5,620 bases of DNA from Muribaculaceae bacterium (GCA_017962285.1 JAGCVR010000017.1:1-5620); one strand, 5' to 3'. Positions 1 through 5,620 are shown, numbered from the stretch's first letter. Notes: a model not told the origin generated them from the letters alone. Numbers and translations: made by a program.

Positions 1-26
1 CATTGCGAAAGATGACTTATGTGATT

Positions 27-56
27 GCAATTTGAACGCAAAAACGGTTCAAATGC
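27..56. terminator. Possible terminator hairpin at left edge
   Basis: TTTGAAC (31-37) and GTTCAAA (47-53) form a perfect 7-bp inverted repeat around a 9-base loop. The stem extends by GCA/TGC (27-29 with 54-56) if A30 is bulged. On the plus strand it is followed by a T-rich run (TTTCATTTTG, 57-66), so it could end a plus-strand gene entering from the left. On the minus strand, where it lies 22 bases past the stop of the large gene, no T-run follows, so it would be at best a weak terminator for that gene. The dyad is seen directly; the terminator role is inference. Confidence 0.35.
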
Positions 57-77
57 TTTCATTTTGAAAAACGCGTA

Positions 78-2891
78 TTAATAGTAATCCGTATCGCCTA
101 AGGGAATCAGTTTAGACGGGTCAAGCTTATATGGGGTTATGGTTACCGGCCTGATGTCATCCTCCGTGAGACGGAAGAATTCCCAGCCACCTCCACTGTT
201 ACGCATTATCAGGTTGCCATTGTCCTTAAGGGTGTAAAGAGCAATTCCAGGCCTAACATTCTGATCTTTTCGGGCGTTTTTCTCAAAATCAATGGATATG
301 GTCTTGGTCTTCTCGTCGAAAGAGTAATACTTTATCTCCGTCCAGCCACTCTTGCTCGACTTGCTTCTTAACCGGCCTTCGTATATGCCGAACTCATTGT
401 CCTCGGGAAGATACACAATCATCGTAATATAGTCATCTTCGGTAACCTTGCCTTTCAGCTCAAGGGGAACCCAGACGCCGTTGAACTGGCTCAAGTCGAA
501 ATTATCGTTATTGAACACCACCGGCACGCGGAAACCACGTTCTGTTTTTCCGGAACCGATAGGTATTTCGTATGGCTTAGCCTTTGCCAGTTGCACATGT
601 CCAATGATGTCTTTCAGGTTATCGTAGTCCGGTGCTTTGATGTCCACCGAATCGGGTGCACCATATTGCAGATAGTGGAACACGGTGCATTTCCCCACCT
701 TCTCTTCCTTTTCGCTGGTCTTCAGGTCGAGGCAATATGGAGCTCCTGTATCGTTCTTGGCGCGGAACAATGGCGTGCGGCGCCCCTTGAATTTCATCTC
801 GCAGAGCAGTTTGGGGTCGTTTTTCATGCTCACCGAATCGTAGCCGTAATACTTGGAATGAAGTACAGTCTCATCCTTTTTCAGCGACTCGTCCACAGCA
901 TAGAAATAAAGTGTGGAATTCAGTGTGGGCAGCACTTCATTCCTTATTTTTTTGCGAGCTTCCATGGCACGCTTGTGGAAGTCTTTCTCAATCACGTCGA
1001 AGATGATTCGGTTGGTGTTCTGGGTCAAGGCTTCCATTGCGTGGAACTTATACAAAAGCTGGTGACTGCGCACAATGTTGTTATCAAAATTCGCCTCAAA
1101 GTTCAGGTCATCAAAGCTTTCCTTTTTCACTGACCTTTGGTCATTCAGTATAAGTGAACCCGATCTTCTACACAGGCTGAACAAACGGAGGAATTCATCG
1201 TAATCGGAAGGAATATTGGGAGCTTCAGCTCTTAATTTTTTAAACAAGGCCGGAAGGTCGCCATGCAATTCGGGAATCAATCGGTTATAAGAAACTGCTA
1301 TGTCTTTAGCTCTATTCTCAATATATTGCTTCCACATAATCAACTTAACATCTTGAGGAAGGTCGGTCCAAAAGATGTTCACATATTCATCGTAAAGTCT
1401 CTTTATCTGGTCGCTCACTTCAGCAATACTCTTTGCGTTGGGATTAGCCTCCTTTATGGCATAGATGGCCTCGGCCCATCCTTTCCCCAATCCATTCAGC
1501 GGAACTTCGCTTTTTATTCCCAACTTTCGCAGTGGCACCCAATTATCAAGACGCAAATACTCGTGATAGGCACCTTCCTCAATGGTCATGGGCGTGCCAA
1601 ATGGCGCTACCGCACTCACATATTTCTGATTGATGGCATAAACCTTTGTGGCGGCGAAACCTGCCACACAAGCCCAACCGCAAATTAAGGCACCTGCAGA
1701 TAACCCGGTTGCGACTACCCCGGTCGTTACTGCCCCGGCGAATGAAGCAACCGTGCCAACCGTGCTGACCCAAGCGAAATAATGAGACCAGCGGTTTTCT
1801 TCTTCCACTTTCTGGGGTGAGATTGCTCGCATAGTCATATCTTTCTCACGCTGGTCGAGTATCCACCATCCCAAAGCAGTCAGTGCAAGCCCCAAGACAG
1901 CACCTGTAGCATCAGAAATCAGTCCGATGGAACCGGTCACGGTAGCGATAGTGGAAGAAATATCATTTCCAAGTCCAAACATATCCAAGGCTTCTGTGGT
2001 TCCGGAACCGGTGGGGACTCCGCCACCTTGATTAAGGATATCGTAAATGGCTTCGGAATTCTTGCTGGTTTTGCGCAGGAACTTCTCAAATTCATTTGTG
2101 GGTATTACCGCCACTTTTTTCATAGCTTGAGTAGCAGTGCCAGTGGGGTCATATTCCACAAATACCGAGCCATCGACATAATTTCTCATATCATTGTAGA
2201 ACTTCTCAAGCTGCTCACGCGAAAGTTCCTCGGTGGCATAATCGCTGAAATGGTCCACATAAGCCGTACACGACTTGCCGTCGTCGGCAACGGTATAGAA
2301 CACCTCTTCCCACTTTCCTGTGTCATGATTGAGCCACAGCACATTCTGCAACGCCCCGGGACCGTTATGAATCGGCAAGGTTACCTCAACCTCGGTACCG
2401 AACTTATCCTGACCCGATGTAAGGGAGATGTTATACGTGTGCAGTTCGTGCCCATAGGTCGGGTCGGTCTTTACAGGCAAGGTCTGAACCACCAACGTAT
2501 CGTTTGGGTTATGCAGGTTGTAATCTCTCACATCCACCATCACACCCTGCTCAGAGAAGATGATAGCCGACGTATCGACAGAGATTGCTCCAGATACAGT
2601 CGGACTTTTCCTATACTCCTCTTCGGTGAAACTCACGTCGATAAACTGAGGGTTGCCAGGTGAATTTTCGGGCGTAGGTTCAATAACCTTTTCGGGCGTG
2701 GACAGGTACTTGTCGTCAAGAACCAGATTGTCATACTTTGAGGTATCGCCTTCGCCACCGCCACCGGAGCATTTTTTCCAAACGAAAAATGCTGCAGCGG
2801 CAATCAGAAGGACAACCAGGATTTTTCGCAACCATTTGCCTCCTTTTTTAGGCTTGGGTGCGGCTTGTTGTGGGTAAGAATGATTATCCAT
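78..2891 (-). CDS. Large membrane-anchored protein of unknown function (937 aa)
   Basis: I do not recognise this protein. The N-terminus has a short Pro/Lys-rich segment (residues 1-22), then one hydrophobic helix (about 23-38, with AAAAFF), then KKCSGGGGEGD. This suggests a signal anchor with the rest outside the inner membrane. Cys41 follows WKK, which is not a lipobox. Residues about 100-222 look like a beta-sandwich, with alternating hydrophobic strands, a TGKWEEV turn (191-197) and a closing VDHFSDYA (212-219). Residues about 310-347 and 371-417 are Gly/Ala/Val/Thr-rich hydrophobic segments that could be membrane hairpins. Residues about 430-690 are charged and largely helical. Residues about 795-910 are beta-rich (GVWVP, SGWTEIKYYSF, GGWEFFRL) and may form a lipocalin-like barrel. 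The ATG at 2891 is chosen because it places the hydrophobic anchor near the N-terminus. The frame is intact throughout. The upstream gap of 95 bp to the flavoprotein leaves room for its own promoter, but I found no clear TAnnTTTG there. The ORF is certain; its function is unknown. Confidence 0.93.
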   Translation of the reverse strand: MDNHSYPQQAAPKPKKGGKWLRKILVVLLIAAAAFFVWKKCSGGGGEGDTSKYDNLVLDDKYLSTPEKVIEPTPENSPGNPQFIDVSFTEEEYRKSPTVSGAISVDTSAIIFSEQGVMVDVRDYNLHNPNDTLVVQTLPVKTDPTYGHELHTYNISLTSGQDKFGTEVEVTLPIHNGPGALQNVLWLNHDTGKWEEVFYTVADDGKSCTAYVDHFSDYATEELSREQLEKFYNDMRNYVDGSVFVEYDPTGTATQAMKKVAVIPTNEFEKFLRKTSKNSEAIYDILNQGGGVPTGSGTTEALDMFGLGNDISSTIATVTGSIGLISDATGAVLGLALTALGWWILDQREKDMTMRAISPQKVEEENRWSHYFAWVSTVGTVASFAGAVTTGVVATGLSAGALICGWACVAGFAATKVYAINQKYVSAVAPFGTPMTIEEGAYHEYLRLDNWVPLRKLGIKSEVPLNGLGKGWAEAIYAIKEANPNAKSIAEVSDQIKRLYDEYVNIFWTDLPQDVKLIMWKQYIENRAKDIAVSYNRLIPELHGDLPALFKKLRAEAPNIPSDYDEFLRLFSLCRRSGSLILNDQRSVKKESFDDLNFEANFDNNIVRSHQLLYKFHAMEALTQNTNRIIFDVIEKDFHKRAMEARKKIRNEVLPTLNSTLYFYAVDESLKKDETVLHSKYYGYDSVSMKNDPKLLCEMKFKGRRTPLFRAKNDTGAPYCLDLKTSEKEEKVGKCTVFHYLQYGAPDSVDIKAPDYDNLKDIIGHVQLAKAKPYEIPIGSGKTERGFRVPVVFNNDNFDLSQFNGVWVPLELKGKVTEDDYITMIVYLPEDNEFGIYEGRLRSKSSKSGWTEIKYYSFDEKTKTISIDFEKNARKDQNVRPGIALYTLKDNGNLIMRNSGGGWEFFRLTEDDIRPVTITPYKLDPSKLIPLGDTDYY

Positions 2892-2960
2892 ATTACTGTT
2901 TATTTTGAATATTATTATTGTTTCAAGAGTTTTCTGTTTATGGTTTTATCAGCAGCTGGA

Positions 2961-2981
2961 TGGCTCATGGAGCCACGGCTC
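2961..2981. repeat. Nested GGCTC/GAGCC palindromes after the flavoprotein gene
   Basis: TGGCTC-ATG-GAGCCA (2961-2975) is a perfect 6-bp stem with a 3-base loop. The GAGCC arm can instead pair with a second GGCTC (2977-2981), so two mutually exclusive small hairpins are possible. The element lies 5 bases past the stop codon of the minus-strand flavoprotein gene. It may be a weak terminator or an mRNA 3' end structure, but on the minus strand it is followed by mixed sequence, not a T-run. The repeat is seen directly; the function is inference. Confidence 0.35.
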
Positions 2982-2986
2982 TTGTC

Positions 2987-3610
2987 TCAACGGATAAAGT
3001 TGGTTGAGATTCTGGTTGGCTCAGTTGCGGGTAGTCCGTTCTGTTCGCGCTCTGTTGCAATGGCTTTCATCAGGAATGCCATGTTTCGTCCGAGTACCCG
3101 CATCACCTGCAGTCCCTCCTCGTCCTGCAACACTTCCTGCGGAGTGTTCCCATGCACCATGTTCCAGTATCGGCTCGATGCCACAGGCATTTCACTGAGC
3201 AGGAAGAATTTGTTCAGTTCATCGAGTGCCGCTGTTGTTCCGGCACGGCGCGCCGATACCACGGCAGCGCCCACTTTCATGGCCTTCGAAAATTGCGTTG
3301 AATAGAACAATCTGTCCAGAAACGACACCAGGGTGCCGTTGGCACCGGCAAAATACACTGGAGACCCCACCAGCAGGGCATCGGCTTGCTCAAACTTCGC
3401 CGCCACCTCATTCACAAGGTCATCATCGAAAACGCATTTTCCAAGTTCCCTGCACCTCCGGCAGCTGATACATCCACGCATCTGCAAGTGACCCACATGG
3501 ATTATCTCGGTGGCTATTCCATTCTTCTCAAGTTCCTCCGCCACCACCTGCAGAGCAGTGAACGTGCAGCCTTTCGCATTGGGGCTTCCATTGATTATAA
3601 GTGCTTTCAT
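2987..3610 (-). CDS. Flavodoxin-fold NAD(P)H-dependent FMN reductase family protein, iron-sulfur flavoprotein type
   Basis: This 207-aa protein has the usual length for the NADPH-dependent FMN reductase / iron-sulfur flavoprotein family, cytosolic flavin-binding electron-transfer proteins. It starts with the beta-strand and FMN phosphate loop ALIINGSPNAKGCT (residues 3-16). A second flavin-contact loop, VGSPVYFAGANG, lies at 81-92. Between them, Cys47, Cys50, Cys53 and Cys59 form a compact CX2CX2CX5C motif. In iron-sulfur flavoproteins this binds a [4Fe-4S] cluster, although many family members with similar cysteines lack a proven cluster. SARRAGTTAALDELNKFF (119-136) is also typical of the family. 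The ATG at 3610 sits directly at the first beta-strand. The leader carries a TATATTTG -7-like box and a dyad. The physiological substrate (quinone, flavin, nitro compound or a protein partner) cannot be read from the sequence. It shares its strand with the genes on either side but is separated by about 95 bp from each. Confidence 0.9.
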   Translation of the reverse strand: MKALIINGSPNAKGCTFTALQVVAEELEKNGIATEIIHVGHLQMRGCISCRRCRELGKCVFDDDLVNEVAAKFEQADALLVGSPVYFAGANGTLVSFLDRLFYSTQFSKAMKVGAAVVSARRAGTTAALDELNKFFLLSEMPVASSRYWNMVHGNTPQEVLQDEEGLQVMRVLGRNMAFLMKAIATEREQNGLPATEPTRISTNFIR

Positions 3611-3635
3611 TGATTATTATTTTTAGGGTTTCAGC

Positions 3636-3658
3636 TTTGTATTTAGCAAATATACAAA
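3636..3658. repeat. Inverted repeat overlapping the flavoprotein promoter
   Basis: TTTGTAT (3636-3642) and ATACAAA (3652-3658) form a perfect 7-bp inverted repeat with a 9-base spacer. A nested ATTT-AGC-AAAT (3641-3651) lies within it. The dyad covers the TATATTTG -7 box and the predicted transcription start, a position suited to a repressor operator. The AT-rich composition makes chance dyads more likely, so the operator role is a weak inference. Confidence 0.35.
3647..3654 (-). promoter_or_regulatory. Bacteroidota -7 element for the flavoprotein gene
   Basis: On the minus strand this reads TATATTTG, matching the Bacteroidota sigma-ABfr -7 consensus TAnnTTTG. It lies 36 bases upstream of the ATG at 3610, so transcription would start near 3640 with a leader of about 30 bases. 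A TTTG (minus strand, 3669-3672) lies upstream, but the spacing is 14 bases, shorter than the roughly 19 expected for a -33 element. The promoter is therefore supported mainly by the -7 box. Confidence 0.5.
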
Positions 3659-3661
3659 TAA

Positions 3662-3670
3662 TTATCCACA
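3662..3670 (+). promoter_or_regulatory. Single perfect DnaA-box sequence (TTATCCACA)
   Basis: TTATCCACA matches the classic 9-base DnaA-box consensus exactly. A weaker related AAATCCACA lies nearby (3676-3684). It is just upstream of the flavoprotein -7 box, in the -33 region. A single box with no cluster and no dnaA/dnaN-type neighbours does not indicate an origin. It may be chance or a DnaA-responsive regulatory site. Confidence 0.3.
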
Positions 3671-3707
3671 AATAAAAATCCACAGCCAAACTTCTTTCAG
3701 GAAGGAT

Positions 3708-4304
3708 TTAGCGGAGAAGCCCGGTTTGTGTGAACAGGCGGCGATAAGCGTCGGCTTTACGCTCAAGGGCAAGTGGATAGGCGCGCGATGTGGATGGCAT
3801 CCGCCACAAGGTGAATCGATGACCTGCCACGATGCAGTCCTCGCTCTCCCCCACTCGAGGCAAAGGAACCTGCGCGATGTCAGCCACCACCTGCGTGGCT
3901 TTCTCTCCAGTGGTTACAACATGAGCAATGGAGGGACACCGGGCGAAGAATCCGACAAGATCCAGCGGCTCCACAAGATCCAGGAATTTGTCGCTGGCAT
4001 TGTCACGAAGTCTGCGCACAGTCACAGCTGTGTCGTAGAGGGCAATGCCTTTTTCTCGTAGAAAATCCTCAATTTCCTTCTGCCTGAATTTCCCGGCGCC
4101 GGCATCCCAGAAGCGGTCCCTGTCGCCGAAGAAAACGATTCCCATCGCCCTCCACATATCGTTGATTTTGTTAGGATAATAGAAAGGCATGCTCCATCGC
4201 TCCGGCTTTGGAGGAAACGTACCCAGCATCAGTATGGTGGCATTTGTCGGGACAAATGGCTCGAATGGATGGCGTTCTAACGGGATTTCGGCGGTCATAG
4301 TCAT
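3708..4304 (-). CDS. Uracil-DNA glycosylase superfamily protein, hypoxanthine/MUG-like
   Basis: The product, about 198 aa, is probably a base-excision-repair glycosylase that removes deaminated bases such as hypoxanthine or uracil from DNA in the cytosol. Using the ATG at 4304, motif 1 is MLGTFPP (26-32), followed by FYYPNKINDMW (41-51). This resembles the YYxHPxNxFW segment of family 6 hypoxanthine-DNA glycosylases and puts Asn48 at the position of their catalytic Asn. Motif 2 is WRMPSTSRAY (167-176), similar to the PSTSPA loop that grips DNA in this superfamily. The His and Pro usually seen in the first segment are replaced by Asn and Lys, so substrate preference is uncertain. The frame opens further upstream to an ATG at 4355, but that adds 17 Lys/Phe-rich residues from AT-rich divergent promoter DNA and nearly touches the -7 box of the next gene. 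I therefore prefer 4304, or the ATG at 4298. The superfamily call is firm; the subfamily is less so. Confidence 0.85.
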   Translation of the reverse strand: MTMTAEIPLERHPFEPFVPTNATILMLGTFPPKPERWSMPFYYPNKINDMWRAMGIVFFGDRDRFWDAGAGKFRQKEIEDFLREKGIALYDTAVTVRRLRDNASDKFLDLVEPLDLVGFFARCPSIAHVVTTGEKATQVVADIAQVPLPRVGESEDCIVAGHRFTLWRMPSTSRAYPLALERKADAYRRLFTQTGLLR

Positions 4305-4324
4305 TTTTTTATACAAAGTTTTTA

Positions 4325-4332
4325 CAAACATA
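4325..4332 (-). promoter_or_regulatory. -7 element for the DNA glycosylase gene
   Basis: On the minus strand this reads TATGTTTG, matching TAnnTTTG. The expected transcription start is near 4318, about 14-20 bases before the ATGs at 4304 and 4298. That supports those starts and argues against the upstream ATG at 4355. I found no good TTTG -33 element at the expected spacing. Confidence 0.45.
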
Positions 4333-4338
4333 ATAAAA

Positions 4339-4368
4339 ATCTGCAATTTTATCATTATTTTTGCAGAT
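4339..4368. repeat. 8-bp inverted repeat in the divergent promoter region
   Basis: ATCTGCAA (4339-4346) and TTGCAGAT (4361-4368) are perfect inverted copies separated by 14 bases, giving about 22 bases (two helical turns) between half-site centres. The right half overlaps the end of the -7 box of the export gene, and the left half lies upstream of the glycosylase -7 box. This geometry suits a dimeric regulator that acts on the export gene and possibly on both genes. The dyad is seen directly; binding is inference. Confidence 0.4.
4356..4363 (+). promoter_or_regulatory. -7 element for the polysaccharide export gene
   Basis: TATTTTTG matches the Bacteroidota TAnnTTTG -7 consensus. Transcription would start near 4370, giving a leader of about 24 bases to the ATG at 4394. 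No TTTG is present at the usual -33 distance, so the promoter may be weak or activator-dependent. Confidence 0.5.
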
Positions 4369-4393
4369 AGAAAATAAACAAAAAGTATCAGAT

Positions 4394-5218
4394 ATGAAAC
4401 TCAAAGTATTATTTGCCGGTGCTGTTGCAGCCCTCTTATTCACTGCATGCAACACATCGAAAGACATTCCTTACATGATAGGAATTGACCAAGTTCCCGC
4501 TGAAGTGCTCAATGCTTCGGCAAGTCTCGCCGATCCTGTAATAGTTCCTGGCGACCAGTTGCAAATCACAGTAACCAGTGGCAATCCATCGGTACCCGAT
4601 GCTGTGAAGCCGTTCAACCGCGGAGGATACATCAATGCTGAAAGCGGTGCAAACATCACATCAGGTAACAGCGAAGCTGCTAATTCCATGCTCTATTACC
4701 TTGTGGACAGTAAAGGCGACATTGAATTCCCAATGCTCGGCACGCTCCATGTGGGAGGCATGACAAAAAGTGCCCTTGCAAGCCAGATTGAGAGTCAGAT
4801 TTATCCCCGTTATCTGAACGACCGCCCGGGTGTGGAAGTGCGACTTCACAATTTCAAAGTGTTCCTGCTTGGCGAAGTGGGACGTCCTGGAATGGTGACC
4901 GTAACCAACGAACGCATGAATATTCTTGAGGCAATTTCCATGGCAGGCGACCTCACCATTCAAGGAAAGCGCGACAACGTCCTTGTAATTCGCACCGATG
5001 CCAATGGCAAACGCACCACTGCAAGAGTAAGCCTCAATGACAAGAGCCTTATTACGTCGCCGTATTTCAACCTTCAGCAAAACGACATCATCTATGTGGA
5101 GCCAAATGCCACAAAGGCACGCTCCTCGTGGTCAATACCGCCGGCGCTGACGCTCACGGTAAGTTCGCTTGGCACAATCATGTCGATTGTGACATTTGTG
5201 GTAGCACTTACCAAATAA
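4394..5218 (+). CDS. Wza-type polysaccharide export outer-membrane lipoprotein
   Basis: This 274-aa protein belongs to the polysaccharide biosynthesis/export (Wza) family, whose oligomers form the outer-membrane exit channel for capsule or exopolysaccharide. The ATG at 4394 gives a clean lipoprotein signal peptide: MKLK, a hydrophobic core, then LFTAC with Cys19 as the lipidated residue. A TTG at 4361 in the same frame would add 11 polar residues and overlap the promoter, so I reject it. The Poly_export domain spans about 46-150 (DPVIVPGDQLQI, then DIEFPMLGTLHVGG and PRYLNDRPGVEVRL). One SLBB-like domain follows at about 155-238 (VFLLGEVGRPGMV, NILEAISMAGDL, NDIIYVEPN). The C-terminal hydrophobic segment (about 249-271) probably crosses the outer membrane, as the C-terminal helix does in Wza. 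It is shorter than E. coli Wza (about 379 residues), as Bacteroidota homologues commonly are. No Wzc-like kinase/copolymerase follows: the next gene is convergent, so its partner must lie elsewhere. Confidence 0.93.
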   Translation: MKLKVLFAGAVAALLFTACNTSKDIPYMIGIDQVPAEVLNASASLADPVIVPGDQLQITVTSGNPSVPDAVKPFNRGGYINAESGANITSGNSEAANSMLYYLVDSKGDIEFPMLGTLHVGGMTKSALASQIESQIYPRYLNDRPGVEVRLHNFKVFLLGEVGRPGMVTVTNERMNILEAISMAGDLTIQGKRDNVLVIRTDANGKRTTARVSLNDKSLITSPYFNLQQNDIIYVEPNATKARSSWSIPPALTLTVSSLGTIMSIVTFVVALTK

Positions 5219-5256
5219 AGATATCACGTTAATAGCGAGGCATGACCTCAAGAAAC

Positions 5257-5309
5257 AATTAATCCGGTTCGGCCAAATGACCGAATCGGATTAGTTTATG
5301 TGTTTTTTT
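5257..5309 (+). terminator. Rho-independent terminator after the export gene
   Basis: TAATCCGGTTCGG (5260-5272) pairs with CCGAATCGGATTA (5281-5293) as a 13-bp stem with one G-U wobble and an 8-base loop (CCAAATGA). It extends by three more pairs (5257-5259 with 5294-5296), one of them a wobble. A T7 run (5303-5309) follows after a few bases, which gives classic terminator structure for plus-strand transcription. The T-run reaches the stop codon of the convergent gene. The opposite flank is modestly T-rich on the minus strand (ATTGTTTCTT), so the hairpin may serve both genes. Confidence 0.85.
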
Positions 5310-5620
5310 CAGAAATCGTAACCGAGTGTTAGGAAGAAGTTGAGGCGGTGAGTGTAACTGCTCCAGCCGAAAGATGCTCCGAGGGGACCAAGTATGCTAC
5401 TGTTGTAGAAATAGGCAATACTGGCACCCCATATCGGTTTATGGTCGAAAATGTTGCTGAAGGAGCTGTCGTGAGCCGCCATGCTGCCGTCAAGAACCAT
5501 GTAGTGCCGTCCTTTGAGGCGTTGCTGCAAACGAAGAGACGCACTCATGAACTTGGAAGCAAAATAGTCAGTACGGCCAATTCCCACCAAGGGCAATTGC
5601 TGTGGGAAATATTTACCGTA
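5309..5620 (-). CDS. C-terminal part of an outer-membrane beta-barrel protein, possibly patatin-like phospholipase/surface antigen type (partial)
   Basis: The frame is open from the right edge to a TGA at 5309-5311, giving the last 103 residues; the start lies outside the window. The visible sequence has YGKYFPQQLPLVGIG near its beginning, then LRLQQRLKGRHYMVLDG, then ASIAYFYNSSILGPLGASFGW, and ends HRLNFFLTLGYDF. Alternating aromatic/hydrophobic strands and a terminal Phe fit the last strands and the BamA-recognised C-terminal signal of an outer-membrane barrel. The FPQQLP...G, RHY and GPLG pattern recalls the barrel that follows a patatin phospholipase domain in Bacteroidota proteins, but the catalytic domain is not visible here. 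Another Omp85/surface-antigen protein is an alternative. It is convergent with the export gene and shares the intergenic terminator. Confidence 0.7.
   Translation of the reverse strand, partial: YGKYFPQQLPLVGIGRTDYFASKFMSASLRLQQRLKGRHYMVLDGSMAAHDSSFSNIFDHKPIWGASIAYFYNSSILGPLGASFGWSSYTHRLNFFLTLGYDF

Noticed and set aside
591..1133. Plus-strand open frame of 180 codons inside the large gene
   Set aside because: It lies opposite the intact 937-aa minus-strand frame, has no promoter or signal, and its composition (His/Val/Phe/Ile-rich) is typical of an antisense shadow.
2028..2663. Plus-strand open frame of 211 codons inside the large gene
   Set aside because: It is antisense to the beta-sandwich region of the real gene, with no recognisable domain.
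2780..2800. Lipobox at Cys41 of the large protein
   Set aside because: The preceding residues are VWKK, not a small/hydrophobic lipobox; the helix fits a signal anchor better.
2865..3305. Plus-strand frame spanning the gap and the flavoprotein gene
   Set aside because: It crosses the end of one clear minus-strand gene and the start of another; Ser/Arg/Cys-rich shadow composition.
3662..3684. Replication origin suggested by DnaA-box-like sequences
   Set aside because: Only one perfect box, no cluster or unwinding element of note, and no origin-associated genes nearby.
4305..4355. N-terminal extension of the DNA glycosylase to the ATG at 4355
   Set aside because: The extension is low-complexity AT-rich promoter DNA containing the gene's own TATGTTTG box, and conserved family sequence begins only after 4304.
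4361..4393. TTG start for the export lipoprotein
   Set aside because: The TTG is part of the -7 box, and the ATG at 4394 gives a canonical lipoprotein signal peptide.
4661..5080. Minus-strand frame opposite the export gene
   Set aside because: The plus-strand frame carries clear Poly_export and SLBB features; this is its antisense shadow.

Overview
The window looks like chromosomal DNA from a member of the Bacteroidota, most likely order Bacteroidales and possibly Prevotellaceae-like. The evidence is TAnnTTTG-type -7 promoter elements upstream of three genes, AT-rich leaders with no evident Shine-Dalgarno sequence, a short lipoprotein-type polysaccharide export protein of the Bacteroidota kind, and a C-terminal outer-membrane barrel end that resembles Bacteroidota surface-antigen/patatin proteins. 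The genus assignment is inference.

Layout from left to right: (1) a short left-edge intergenic stretch with a hairpin (about 27-56). (2) A large minus-strand gene (78-2891, 937 aa) that I do not recognise. It has an N-terminal membrane anchor, a glycine linker, a probable beta-sandwich, two internal Gly/Ala-rich hydrophobic segments, a long mixed alpha region and a Trp/Gly-containing beta-rich C-terminus. (3) A minus-strand flavodoxin-fold FMN reductase with a CX2CX2CX5C cluster (2987-3610), with its own promoter-like region and dyad. (4) A minus-strand uracil/hypoxanthine-DNA-glycosylase superfamily protein (3708-4304, start revised downstream). (5) A compact divergent promoter region (about 4305-4393) containing an 8-bp inverted repeat. 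(6) A plus-strand Wza-type polysaccharide export lipoprotein (4394-5218). (7) A strong intrinsic terminator (5257-5309). (8) The C-terminal end of a minus-strand outer-membrane beta-barrel protein that runs off the right edge (5309-5620).

The genes do not form one obvious pathway. The three leftmost genes share a strand, but the gaps between them are about 95 bp each and there is promoter-like sequence before the flavoprotein, so they are probably separate or loosely coupled units. The export lipoprotein stands alone: the next gene is convergent and no Wzc-type kinase/copolymerase follows it. The least explained object is the 937-aa anchored protein. I see no convincing CRISPR, transposon, tRNA or rRNA, and I cannot demonstrate a new multi-gene system from this sequence alone.
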